A stretch of DNA of 64,000 nt from Burkholderia sp. Nafp2/4-1b (GCF_003635165.1 NZ_ML058597.1:62001-126000); one strand, 5' to 3'. Positions 1 through 8,604 are shown, counted from the first letter of the stretch. The notes: generated by a model from the sequence alone, not told the origin. Numbers and translations: made by a program.

Positions 1-450
1 CCGCTGATGTCGATCGTGCAGCTGAACCGGCTGTGGATCGAAGCGAACTTCAAGGAAGGGCAGATCCGTCACATGCGGGTCGGCCAGCCGGTCGACGTGG
101 TGTCGGACCTGTACGGCTCGCGCGTCGTCTATCGCGGTCGCGTGCAGGGCTTCTCGGCAGGCACCGGCAGCGCGTTCTCGATGCTGCCGTCGCAGAACGC
201 GGCCGGCAACTGGATCAAGGTCGTGCAGCGCGTGCCGGTCGTGATCGCGATCGAGCCCGGCGATCTGGCCGCGCATCCGCTGCGCGTCGGGTTGTCGATG
301 CGCGCGACGGTCGACACGCGCAACCGCGACGGCCATGCGCTCGACAGCGAGCCGCCGACGCCGGGTGTCAGCACGCGTATGCACGACGGCGTGGCGAGCG
401 ACGCGGAAGCGGCTGCTGCTGCGATCGTTCGCGAGAATCAGGGCGGGTAG
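1..450 (+). CDS. EmrA/HlyD-type efflux adaptor, C-terminal part (5' truncated by window)
   Basis: The frame is open from base 1, so the visible part is the end of a gene that starts outside the window. The residues resemble the last third of EmrA-type membrane fusion proteins: a barrel segment reading LWIEANFKEGQI, then WIKVVQRVPVVIAIE and a closing PLRVGLSMRATVDT strand. Family members bridge an inner-membrane MFS pump to an outer-membrane channel in multidrug efflux. The tail after the barrel is low-complexity and not conserved. A degraded second copy of the same 3' end lies at about 9018-9175, on the far side of the RiPP island. Confidence 0.85.
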   Translation, partial: PLMSIVQLNRLWIEANFKEGQIRHMRVGQPVDVVSDLYGSRVVYRGRVQGFSAGTGSAFSMLPSQNAAGNWIKVVQRVPVVIAIEPGDLAAHPLRVGLSMRATVDTRNRDGHALDSEPPTPGVSTRMHDGVASDAEAAAAAIVRENQGG

Positions 451-588
451 TACGCGATCGACCGGCGCGACTGATCGCGTCACCCCGCCGGGCTCCGTGT
501 CTGCGTGTTCCTGCCTTGCACGTTGCCGCCCTCCAGCCTCTTTCCCGCCCCGATTTTCGTGTTTCCGCCATCGATGTCGGCGCCGATC
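213..588 (+). repeat. Left copy of imperfect direct repeat flanking the RiPP island
   Basis: The stretch covers the emrA 3' end and its downstream sequence. A run starting at 213 (gatcaaggtcgtgcagcgcg and on to about 241) recurs at 9021. The stop-codon region gagaatcagggcgggtag (433-450) recurs as gagaatcagcgcgagtaa at 9158. A 26-base identity at 563-588 recurs at 9320-9345. The three matches are in the same order on both sides. Confidence 0.7.
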
Positions 589-700
589 TCATCCGAACGA
601 TACGGCGAGCAGGAAGATGCGTCCCATTCTGTGAGGTTTTAAATTTTTCGGGCCAAATATCTCCATCGCCAATGTGGGTTGACGGGAGGATTGGAAATTG

Positions 701-2143
701 TTAAGGACTTTTATCCTCTAATGTCAGCCTACCAAGGCTCGCCGCGAGCTTGAGGCGAGCCGTTCGCCATTTTGATACGGCAGAGACCCTCTGCTTTTCC
801 GCATCGGCGAGTGCCACCTGTGCATTCAACAGTTCCGTGAACGTTCCGACGCCTTCCCTGTAGCGGCCTCGTGCGATATCGAGCGCTCGTTCTGCGTCGT
901 TGAGCAAGTCCCGCGAGTTGGCGAGGTTGGCTGCATTGGTCTGCACGCCGTGATAGCTCTGCCACACGTCAAGTGACACTTCCAGTTCGGCGTCGCGAAG
1001 CGCCGCCTCCCGTGCATCGGCCTGCGCCTGTGCCTGCTCGGTGCGATAGCCAGACGCAAAGCCTTCAAACAAGGGAATCGTCAACTGCACGCCAATCATG
1101 CTGCTACGGCTGCGTGTTACAGGGATCGACTGCGGCTGCTGTTGATACGACGGATTGTTTTGTGTCAGGCTCGCAACCAGCGAGATGGTTGGACGACCCA
1201 GCGCACGGGCGGCGTCGATATTTGCACGGGCGGCATCAAGCATTGCGCTGGCGGCGGCGAGTTTGGGTTGAAACTGCTTTGCTTCGTTGATCAATTGATC
1301 GATGCCGGTAGCGATCGCGGCCTGCGCATCCGGATCGCGCTCCGGCGACGCGATCTGCATCGCGGTATTTGCGTCAAGCCCCATTGCGACGGCGAGCCTG
1401 CCCGTTGCTCTGTGCACGTCACCTTCTGCGCTGACGCGATCGAGCATCGCACGACGATAGCTCGTACGCGCCTGTAGTTCGTCAGCTAGAGTGCCGGCGC
1501 CCGCCGTGTGCTTCGCGCTCGCTTCCGAGAGGCTTTCACTCGCGATTGACTCGCTGCGCTGTGCGGCAGCGAGCGACGCCTGCATGTCGTGCAACGCGTA
1601 GAACGCCTGTGCCGTGTTGAAGATCACGGTCTGCAGTGTGTTGTTTTGCGTTGCATTCGCGGCGGCTAGCAACGCGCGCACTTGCCGATGTGTAGCGCTA
1701 CGCTTGCCGAAGTCGAACAGTACCCAACTCAAATTCAGCATTCTGTACTTGCTAGATGCGTTCTGCGACTGGCTGATCGAATCCGAGCCGAGCGCACTGT
1801 AGTCGTAGGTAGTGGATAAAGTGTCGCGTTCAATACCCGCGGTCGCGCTTAGCGTGGGCAGGTATGCGGCACCGACGACGCCGAGCGCGGCCGCCTGCTC
1901 CCTCACTTCGCTCCACGCTTGGCGCACGCGCGGGTTTATGCAGATCGCCTGGATGATCGCGTCCTCGAGTTCGAATGGGCGCCCGGCTGGCAGGGCGCGA
2001 CACGACATACCGTGAAGTAAGGGCGAGGCAGGCGCTTCCGACACGTCACCACGTGTGTCGAACACATCGAGCACTTGTGCGTCGGCTCGATGATGACCAA
2101 CCAGCGCTATGGCAGATGCAGTGAGCAGCAGGCAGTATTTCAT
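701..2143 (-). CDS. TolC-family outer membrane channel protein of the RiPP exporter
   Basis: 480 residues with an N-terminal signal peptide (KYCLLLTASAIALVGHHRADA) and the long helical repeats of the outer membrane efflux protein family. The second half contains the usual GVQLTIPLFEGFASGYRTEQ segment. Family role: trimeric outer-membrane channel and periplasmic tunnel for type I secretion. It overlaps the exporter gene upstream by 4 bases and is the last gene of the island operon. The context (C39 ABC exporter plus HlyD adaptor) indicates a dedicated channel rather than the housekeeping TolC. Its GC content is closer to the host than that of the first genes of the operon. Confidence 0.9.
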   Translation of the reverse strand: MKYCLLLTASAIALVGHHRADAQVLDVFDTRGDVSEAPASPLLHGMSCRALPAGRPFELEDAIIQAICINPRVRQAWSEVREQAAALGVVGAAYLPTLSATAGIERDTLSTTYDYSALGSDSISQSQNASSKYRMLNLSWVLFDFGKRSATHRQVRALLAAANATQNNTLQTVIFNTAQAFYALHDMQASLAAAQRSESIASESLSEASAKHTAGAGTLADELQARTSYRRAMLDRVSAEGDVHRATGRLAVAMGLDANTAMQIASPERDPDAQAAIATGIDQLINEAKQFQPKLAAASAMLDAARANIDAARALGRPTISLVASLTQNNPSYQQQPQSIPVTRSRSSMIGVQLTIPLFEGFASGYRTEQAQAQADAREAALRDAELEVSLDVWQSYHGVQTNAANLANSRDLLNDAERALDIARGRYREGVGTFTELLNAQVALADAEKQRVSAVSKWRTARLKLAASLGRLTLEDKSP

Positions 2144-4314
2144 TTGCGGACCTGTTCCGCGAAGTCAGGTGCACGGGTGCTCGCGTCTGGAATACCTGTT
2201 ACAGGCTGGTCGAGCACGATTCGCCCGTTTTTCAACATTACGACACGTTTGGCCGATGCAATGGTTTCAGGCCGATGCGCGACGATTACACGGGTCATTC
2301 GCAATGCGTCCACTGCCGAGTTGACCTGCTGCTCGCGCTGCAGGTCGAGATGGCTTGTGGCTTCGTCGAGCACGAGGATCTTCGGCCGCTTGTAGAGCGC
2401 GCGCGCGAGCAGCACCCGCTGCTTCTGCCCGCCCGACAGCACGGTGCCCATATCGCCGACCAACGTGTCATAGCCCATTGGCATAGCGACAATGTCCTCG
2501 TGTACGGCAGCGAGTTGCGCGCACTCGGCGATCCACTGTGCGTTCGAGTCCGGATCGAAGAAGCTGATGTTATCGGCGATAGAACCGGCGAAAAGCATGT
2601 CATCCTGTAATACGGTACCGACGAGCGCGCGTAGCCGGTCAAGGCCGATCCGGTCGACGTCGACGCCGCCGATCCACACCTTTCCGGTCGTCGGTTTGAG
2701 TACCCCGAGCAGCACATTGACGAGCGTCGTCTTGCCGCAACCTGATGCCCCGACGAGCGCAACTGATTCGCCCGAAGCGATCGTAAGCGACACACCGTCG
2801 AGTATCGCCGGTTCGCCATCCGCATAACGGAAGCCGATCGCGTCGAATTCGATGCTGGCGGCCAATTTGTCCGTTTTGCCTGGCACGTGGCGCGGACTTG
2901 CATCGGGTTCGCGTTGTTCGAACACGATGTCAGCCAGTCGCTCGCCTTGCAATTGCAGCATTTTGACTTCGACGTATTTGTCAATGAGGCTCGCGACTCG
3001 GCTGTCGAACTGGCCCTTGTATGCGTTGAACGCCATCAGCACGCCGACTGTAAACTGACCGTCCATTACCATCCGTGCTCCGAGCCAGACGATAATGATG
3101 CCCTCGATGCCGAACAAGAGTCCGTTGACCTGTTGGTATAACAATTGCAGCTTCTGTATATGCAGGCCGGCATTGACTTGCTCAACAAGCATCGACAACC
3201 AGCTTGCACGGCGCTCATTCTGACGGTTGAACAGCTTGATCGTCTTTACGCCGCGTATCGTCTCGAGAAAATGACTCTCCTGCTTGGCGGCCCGCACGAT
3301 TTGTTCTTCCGTTGCATGACGCAGCGGGCGATACGAGAGCCATCGCAGTAGTGCGTACAGGGCCATCGTGACGATCGCGACGAGGCCAAGCGTGCTGCTG
3401 TAGACGAACATCATCGCGAGTGTGACGATTGTCATCAAGCCGTCGATCACCGCACTCAGGAAAGACGTGGTGAGCGTCTGCTGAATCGTATCGATCGACC
3501 CGAATCGAGACATGACGTCGCCGAGATGGCGCCGCTCGAAGTAGCGTACAGGCAGGCTCAGCAGTTGCGTGAACATGTTTGCGCGCCACTGTACGTTGAG
3601 TGTCGTGCCGAAATACATCAGTACCCACGCGCGGATTGCGCTCGTCGCCTGCTGCATCAGAAGCAGCAGGCCGAAGCCGAGCGCGAGTACGGTGAGCAGG
3701 TCTCGGTCTGCGCTGACAATTACCTCATCGATGACCCACTGCAAGAAGAAAGGGTGCACGAGCGCGAATACTTCGAGCGCGAGAGCAAGTATCAGTATCT
3801 GGCCAAGCGAGCGCGAAATGCCCGTCACCGGTCCAACTAGCGTGCGTAGCCTGACGGCAGGCGCCGCTTTACGCGGCTCGAAGCAACTTGTTGGCCACAG
3901 CTCCAGCGCGACGCCGGTGAACGAGCGCGATACTACGTCGAGCGGAAGCGTGCGGATGCCTTGTGCGGGATCGTGGATCACTGCGCTTCGGCCACTTACT
4001 CCCTTCAACACGACGAAATGGTTGAAGTTCCAATGCAGGATGCACGGTACGCGCAGTTTGGCGAGCTGGTCGAGATCAAGTTTCAGTGCGCGGGCGCCGA
4101 GATCAAGTCGCTGCGCGATGTCTACCACGCGGGAGAGATCCGTGCCTTTGAGGGATACTGGAAAGCGACTGCGAAGTGTTGCGACATCTACATGATGGCC
4201 GTGGTATCCGGCGATCATCGCGAGGCACGCGAGCCCGCATTCGGTCGCTTCGGTTTGCAGCAGCATCGGCAATTTGCGGCCGATATCGAGCGAGAGACGG
4301 TCGAGAATTGACAT
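2140..4314 (-). CDS. C39 peptidase-containing ABC exporter (PCAT), cleaves double-glycine leaders
   Basis: 724 residues. Residues 1-125 form a C39 cysteine protease domain with oxyanion Gln20, catalytic Cys26 (ATECGLACLAM), His99 (NHFVVL) and Asp115 (IHDPAQG). Residues about 165-450 form the transmembrane domain. The ATPase domain has Walker A GASGCGKTT (522-530), Q-loop Gln570, signature LSGGQ (626-630) and Walker B ILVLDE (646-651). All catalytic residues are present, so it should both cleave after a GG motif and export the released peptide. It follows the HlyD gene (15-base gap) and overlaps the TolC gene. The obvious substrate is the 57-residue double-glycine peptide at the head of the operon. 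Confidence 0.93.
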   Translation of the reverse strand: MSILDRLSLDIGRKLPMLLQTEATECGLACLAMIAGYHGHHVDVATLRSRFPVSLKGTDLSRVVDIAQRLDLGARALKLDLDQLAKLRVPCILHWNFNHFVVLKGVSGRSAVIHDPAQGIRTLPLDVVSRSFTGVALELWPTSCFEPRKAAPAVRLRTLVGPVTGISRSLGQILILALALEVFALVHPFFLQWVIDEVIVSADRDLLTVLALGFGLLLLMQQATSAIRAWVLMYFGTTLNVQWRANMFTQLLSLPVRYFERRHLGDVMSRFGSIDTIQQTLTTSFLSAVIDGLMTIVTLAMMFVYSSTLGLVAIVTMALYALLRWLSYRPLRHATEEQIVRAAKQESHFLETIRGVKTIKLFNRQNERRASWLSMLVEQVNAGLHIQKLQLLYQQVNGLLFGIEGIIIVWLGARMVMDGQFTVGVLMAFNAYKGQFDSRVASLIDKYVEVKMLQLQGERLADIVFEQREPDASPRHVPGKTDKLAASIEFDAIGFRYADGEPAILDGVSLTIASGESVALVGASGCGKTTLVNVLLGVLKPTTGKVWIGGVDVDRIGLDRLRALVGTVLQDDMLFAGSIADNISFFDPDSNAQWIAECAQLAAVHEDIVAMPMGYDTLVGDMGTVLSGGQKQRVLLARALYKRPKILVLDEATSHLDLQREQQVNSAVDALRMTRVIVAHRPETIASAKRVVMLKNGRIVLDQPVTGIPDASTRAPDFAEQVRK

Positions 4315-4329
4315 AGGTAGACAACGGAA

Positions 4330-5607
4330 TCAGAGTTTGCCGGTGACGCTGTAGAGCGGCTCGAGAACCCATTCAAACAAGCGCCGGCGTTCCTGCAATA
4401 TGTCGGCCTGAAGGGCCACGCCGGATTGCAGCGGTTGCGGCTTGCCGTATACCGTTACTGTTTGTACGTCGAGTGAGGCAGTGACGCGGTAAAACGCACC
4501 ACCGCCGCGAGCGTCGATAGCCTGTATGCCGCTTGTCGACAGTTCGCCAACGGATAGGGCGGTGCGCGCAATCGACGATACGCGCGCGTGGTACTGACCG
4601 AATTTCTGATAGGGATAGGCCCGGTAACGAATCCGTACGGGATCTCCAGGGTGTACGAAGCCGACGGCTGCGCTTGGCACGAATAGGTGGACTTGCCAAC
4701 GGGCACCATCCGGTACGATGCTTGCGGCCGGACTTGCGCTATCGATCATTTGGCCGGGTTCTGCGATTACGGCAGTCGCTAGGCCGGGTTCGGGCGCGGT
4801 GACGAAAAATTCACGCTGAGCTTCGCTCGCGATCATCGACTGCCTGACGTCGATCAGGCTCCGGCTGATCTGCGAGAGTTGATTCTGTTGTTTGAGTGCG
4901 AGGCCAGCGAGATCGTTGGCGGTTTCCTTGAGCACTTGGATCACGTTGGTACGCTCGCGCTGCAAGCCGAGAAGTTTCGACTGCTGATCAAGCATGTCGG
5001 CCTGCCGCTGCTGCAATTGATCGGTCGAGATATAGTCCTGGGCAAGCAAACGGCGATAGCGGGCCACCCCGTCGGCAGCAATCGACGCGCGTTCGTGCTG
5101 AGTCGCGAGCTGAGCGTCGAGACGCGTGACGTCCGCACGCAGGCTGGCAAACTTTGCTTGCAAGGTGTCGCGTTCGTCCCGCTGGAGCAAGCGTGTCTTG
5201 TCTATTTCCTGCCGCAGTAAATTCTGGCGTTGGTGCGCTTGTTCGATCAATGCCGCCTGCGTACGACCCTCGGCGGCGCTCTGTAGATCGGCAGAAATAG
5301 AATAAAGCACCGTCCCGCGCGTCACATGCTGACCCTCGGTCACGGCCTTGCGCAGCACGACGCCCGAATGCTGTGCATAAACCTTGATGAGACCTGTATC
5401 GGGTACGATCACGCCCTCGACCGTAGTGCGCCGTGTGTAGCTACCGAACGTAAACAGTAAAGCCACACCGACTGCCATGAAAGCCATGGTGAATGCGAGT
5501 ACGGTAAACGAAACGGGGCGCACCAGGAGGATCTTCCCAAGTGTCGATCCACGCTGTGCCGCGAGAGCGTCTGGCCGAAACGGCGATTGTTTGGTATCGC
5601 TTGCCAC
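4330..5607 (-). CDS. HlyD-family periplasmic adaptor of the RiPP exporter
   Basis: About 425 residues: short cytoplasmic N-terminus, one membrane helix (VSFTVLAFTMAFMAVGVALLFTF), a lipoyl/barrel segment, a long coiled coil (QAKFASLRADVTRLDAQLAT and following) and a C-terminal beta domain. It resembles CvaA-type colicin V/bacteriocin secretion adaptors. The start is uncertain: the frame has no ATG at a sensible place. GTG at 5607 gives a VASDTKQSPFRP N-terminus like relatives. TTG at 5619 or 5655 are alternatives, and the last would overlap the upstream gene by 35 bases. None has a convincing ribosome binding site, so translational coupling to the hydrolase gene is likely. Confidence 0.88.
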   Translation of the reverse strand: MASDTKQSPFRPDALAAQRGSTLGKILLVRPVSFTVLAFTMAFMAVGVALLFTFGSYTRRTTVEGVIVPDTGLIKVYAQHSGVVLRKAVTEGQHVTRGTVLYSISADLQSAAEGRTQAALIEQAHQRQNLLRQEIDKTRLLQRDERDTLQAKFASLRADVTRLDAQLATQHERASIAADGVARYRRLLAQDYISTDQLQQRQADMLDQQSKLLGLQRERTNVIQVLKETANDLAGLALKQQNQLSQISRSLIDVRQSMIASEAQREFFVTAPEPGLATAVIAEPGQMIDSASPAASIVPDGARWQVHLFVPSAAVGFVHPGDPVRIRYRAYPYQKFGQYHARVSSIARTALSVGELSTSGIQAIDARGGGAFYRVTASLDVQTVTVYGKPQPLQSGVALQADILQERRRLFEWVLEPLYSVTGKL

Positions 5608-5620
5608 GTTGGTTGACAAA

Positions 5621-6748
5621 CTACTTTGACGGTGAAGGATTGAACGACGCCGCAAAAATGCTTTGCACTCGTGCGGTCAAGAACCATTCCATACCACGCT
5701 CGATGATTCCTTGAAGATTTTTAGGCTCTCCTTGGTCGTCTGGGCACGCCAAGAAATGGTCGCCGCATGGAAAATATTCTGTTACAAAAGGGCGATCATG
5801 TGCCACGAGGTATGCAATCCCGGCCTCATAGTCAATTGCAGACGCGCTTTGATCGCGTCCTCCTTGAACCAGGTAAAGCTGCGCCTTGGATGCAAGCACG
5901 TCTTCTGCCGGCGATGCCTTGCCAATTGTTTGCCAATAGGTTCCATCGTATCCTGCAATTGTCCGGTTTGACTCTTGCCCTAAACCCCGGTGCGCATGCT
6001 CCCAACTCGTCAATGTAGACTGTAAACGGTCAAGATAATTATTTGATCCGGTTTCTGGCGCAAAGCTCCAGTTTCCCCAATAAGTTAACGCGGCATGAAT
6101 CGTCGACAAGGTTTGTCCAATTCCGAATCCGGAAATTAACAGAAGATGGGATACTTCACTCGTTGATTTTGCCAAGCGTGATGCGATAGAAACTCCTTCG
6201 GAGCCGGCGACTACCATGAGCGGTTGGCGATTGATCCATCCACGATCTCGCATGTCATCAATGGCGGCTTTTAGTGCATTCAGGCGATCTTGCATATTGG
6301 CCATCTTTTTGAATTCCGATGAACATTCAGAGTTTGTTTCGCGGGAAAAGCGCTCATCGATACCTGGATTCTCAAAGACAATCAGGCGGGCTTTTTCTCT
6401 AAACTGCAGGGCAAACCCTTCCGGTCCCATCGAGTGCCCTTCGTCAGGCAGTGCAGGAAACGCTCCTGTGCATCCGCTACCCGGTAAAAAAATCACTAAT
6501 GGCTTGTCCTTTTTCGATATGTCGGACGAGTAATAGCGGATCTTCTGTCCCTCGGGCATGGTGATTTCACTACCGGAGAATGGAAATACAGAAGATATCC
6601 CTGTTGGGACTGTAAAATCAACTCTTGGAGTGATGGAGTGAGGGCGGCCATTGATGTTCGTATTTTGACCGTGGGTTAAAATCGGCAACGAAAGAAAGAT
6701 GGTTATGAATATTTTTATTGCCATGTTATTTGATTGATTGGAGTACAT
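5621..6748 (-). CDS. Secreted alpha/beta hydrolase-like protein of the RiPP operon
   Basis: 375 residues with an N-terminal signal sequence (MAIKIFITIFLSLPILTHGQ from Met9). An alpha/beta hydrolase fold is suggested by an oxyanion-type LPGSGC motif (about 89-93), a nucleophile elbow AGSEG with Ser183, acid Asp299 (QGGRDQ) and His331 (CGDHF). I do not recognise a named family. It lies between the maturase and the export genes, so possible jobs are trimming or hydrolysis of the exported peptide, or self-protection; these are inferences. Start at 6748 or 6724 (Met9). Its AT-rich codon use differs from the rest of the window and fits horizontal transfer. Confidence 0.75.
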   Translation of the reverse strand: MYSNQSNNMAIKIFITIFLSLPILTHGQNTNINGRPHSITPRVDFTVPTGISSVFPFSGSEITMPEGQKIRYYSSDISKKDKPLVIFLPGSGCTGAFPALPDEGHSMGPEGFALQFREKARLIVFENPGIDERFSRETNSECSSEFKKMANMQDRLNALKAAIDDMRDRGWINRQPLMVVAGSEGVSIASRLAKSTSEVSHLLLISGFGIGQTLSTIHAALTYWGNWSFAPETGSNNYLDRLQSTLTSWEHAHRGLGQESNRTIAGYDGTYWQTIGKASPAEDVLASKAQLYLVQGGRDQSASAIDYEAGIAYLVAHDRPFVTEYFPCGDHFLACPDDQGEPKNLQGIIERGMEWFLTARVQSIFAASFNPSPSK

Positions 6749-6851
6749 GTCGCCGCCATATGGACGTGTTTGGAGAAAAGGGGAGTCGGTCTCAGATATT
6801 GAGCTTTGTAATTTAATGTGGGCTGGATTCGAGGCAATTGGTGGTGTGCTT

Positions 6852-8165
6852 TTAAATTCGATTCCCGGTCATGTTTTCCTCGATTGTCGCCCAGGGCATG
6901 CCGTGTGAAAGCGCAAACTTCCCCAATTCAATGATGACAGCCTGATGACTTGTGCAAAATAGACTTGCATTGCGAAATTTGTTGATGAAGCTGTATCTGT
7001 GGAGAACGGATTCTCCAAGGCCGGCTCCGCTTTGGCAGATTCCCTTTGCCCCGCACTGCGAGCAAAATGGTGGTACTTCATCGCAGGCCCGATGAAAATC
7101 TGCCACTTTGGGGTGGTTGATGAAATCTGCCAATGTGCTATTCGAAACATTCAATCCAAGATTGAAAAGAGATGGTAGGGTATTGCGAAAATCATCGTCG
7201 ACGGCGATCTCGCCATTTGCCCGGACCGTCATAGCGACAAACCGGTGCGGAGGTGATTCCGATGCATCGGAGGCACAAATGCGTTTTAGAGGATCGGTAA
7301 ACTGTCTTACATAGATATTTCGGTCGCTATCGTTGATCCATTCACTTAGTGTGTCCAGTAAAAATTTACTGGTTCCCTCGGTCAGTTTGATATCGGCTGC
7401 ATCCCTGGTTTGATTGGGCTTCAAGAAGTGGATTCTTTCAATTCCCAGATCGTCTACGAAGTGTCGATATGTCTTGCTGCCATCAAAATCTGGATTTATC
7501 ACACAAATAACCCCCGCAAATACCCCTTCACACGTTTTGTTTTTTTCTATCAGCATTGCGATTGCCTTCGAAACTGCGGAGTGAGTGCCATTTCCTTTTT
7601 TGTCGACTCTGTGAAGATCGTTTTCCCGCGGAGGGCCGTCTAAACTGACGCCTACGGAGACATTGTATTTGGCGAAGATGGAAAGCCATTCTTCATCAAG
7701 CAATGTTGCATTTGTCTGAATGCTGATCCTTAGATCGGTTTGGTCAGAGATGCTGTTTCTGAATATTTCGAGCATGTCGCTCATTCGCGACTTTTTCATC
7801 AAAAGAGGTTCCCCGCCGTGCAGATCGATTTGTATTTCATCAATCGAATGCGCGCGGGTTGCATCCCGCAAATAGCCGGCAAGAGATTTTGCTGTGTCGA
7901 TGTTCAGATAAGGAGGTTGACTTGTGTAGTCATGGTTGCTGCCATTGAAGTAGTAGCAGTAAGTGCAGTCGATATTGCATCGCTCGGTAACCTTGAGTAT
8001 TACTTCCAGTCTGTTTATTTTGTCTATGTTTTTCATTTCTTTGCTGATTTTTAAAAGCGTGGACTCGGTCCAGAATTGATGTCCCAAAGATGCGTCGTTG
8101 CGTGGTGCAAGCTTTCGTGCCAGCAGTGATGTGACATGGGATTTCGTAGAAAACGAAATAAACAT
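6852..8165 (-). CDS. Radical SAM peptide maturase (cyclophane-forming, Xye/triceptide type)
   Basis: 437 residues. Radical SAM core with CNIDCTYC (Cys63, Cys67, Cys70), the following YYFNG, and GGEP at 117-120. A SPASM/twitch-like C-terminus carries Cys361, Cys368, Cys371, Cys377 and Cys404 (CSQCGAKGIC), likely ligands of an auxiliary Fe-S cluster. This layout is typical of peptide-modifying enzymes that join an aromatic ring to a nearby side chain. The adjacent precursor has aromatic-x-N and W-S-K triads, which supports a cyclophane-forming activity. Start choice: ATG at 8165 has no clear ribosome binding site. ATG at 8036 (Met44) puts the first cluster cysteine at residue 20, as in many relatives, and may be the true start. 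AT-rich compared with flanks. Confidence 0.88.
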   Translation of the reverse strand: MFISFSTKSHVTSLLARKLAPRNDASLGHQFWTESTLLKISKEMKNIDKINRLEVILKVTERCNIDCTYCYYFNGSNHDYTSQPPYLNIDTAKSLAGYLRDATRAHSIDEIQIDLHGGEPLLMKKSRMSDMLEIFRNSISDQTDLRISIQTNATLLDEEWLSIFAKYNVSVGVSLDGPPRENDLHRVDKKGNGTHSAVSKAIAMLIEKNKTCEGVFAGVICVINPDFDGSKTYRHFVDDLGIERIHFLKPNQTRDAADIKLTEGTSKFLLDTLSEWINDSDRNIYVRQFTDPLKRICASDASESPPHRFVAMTVRANGEIAVDDDFRNTLPSLFNLGLNVSNSTLADFINHPKVADFHRACDEVPPFCSQCGAKGICQSGAGLGESVLHRYSFINKFRNASLFCTSHQAVIIELGKFALSHGMPWATIEENMTGNRI

Positions 8166-8213
8166 CGTTATCGACGAATATATCGGTACCGCATGGTGCA
8201 GTCACGATTGGTG

Positions 8214-8264
8214 GCGATACGCCGCAAGGCGTATCGCGCAAGACGTTACCCTAATGGGGTAACG
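8214..8264 (-). other. Two tandem hairpins between precursor and maturase genes
   Basis: Two perfect inverted repeats follow the precursor stop codon. The first, 8244-8264, has an 8-base stem CGTTACCC/GGGTAACG with a 5-base loop. The second, 8214-8237, has a 10-base stem GCGATACGCC/GGCGTATCGC around a GCAA tetraloop. Neither is followed by a U tract on the minus strand, so a full intrinsic terminator is unlikely. They could stabilise the precursor mRNA 3' end or lower read-through, giving more substrate peptide than enzyme. Confidence 0.65.
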
Positions 8265-8273
8265 GGATGTCGA

Positions 8274-8447
8274 TTATCGCCAAGCTTTCGACCAGGTGGC
8301 GTTGGCGAACCAACCGCGAGAATTGGCTTGCGATGAGGCGCCACCCCCGACCAGGGCAAGCAATTCGGAATCGAGCTCGACGGGAGCCTCGCGTTCTACT
8401 TGCTGCGCACCAACCATCATTTCATTTTTGAAAGCATGCAGATCCAT
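8274..8447 (-). CDS. RiPP precursor peptide, double-glycine leader and cyclophane core
   Basis: A 57-residue gene too short for the usual ORF cut-off. ATG at 8447 is preceded by AAAAGGTAATCC, a usable ribosome binding site. Residues 1-35 form a leader ending ELLALVGG, which matches the bacteriocin double-glycine rule (E-8, L-7, hydrophobic at -4, GG). A third Gly36 leaves the exact cut ambiguous by one residue. The core ends SRGWFANATWSKAWR and holds the triads F47-A48-N49 and W52-S53-K54, the aromatic-x-N and W-S-K types modified by cyclophane-forming radical SAM enzymes. It lies directly upstream of such an enzyme and of a C39 exporter. Predicted product: a 21-22 residue peptide with two strained three-residue rings. 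Confidence 0.85.
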   Translation of the reverse strand: MDLHAFKNEMMVGAQQVEREAPVELDSELLALVGGGASSQANSRGWFANATWSKAWR

Positions 8448-8604
8448 TGGATTACCTTTTATCTATGAAAAATTCACACGACTTCAGGCGGAATCAATCC
8501 GTTGCGCGCACATCAAGAACGAGGATTGTCACCGCCCGCCTTGTTTCCCGTCAATAAAGAGATGTGCAATTAAGGTGCAATATCATTTATAAGACGGTTC
8601 CTTA

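Noticed and set aside
8296-8592. Plus-strand 98-codon frame opposite the RiPP precursor
   Set aside because: The minus-strand frame has a ribosome site, a textbook double-glycine leader and the right partner gene; the plus-strand product has none of these.
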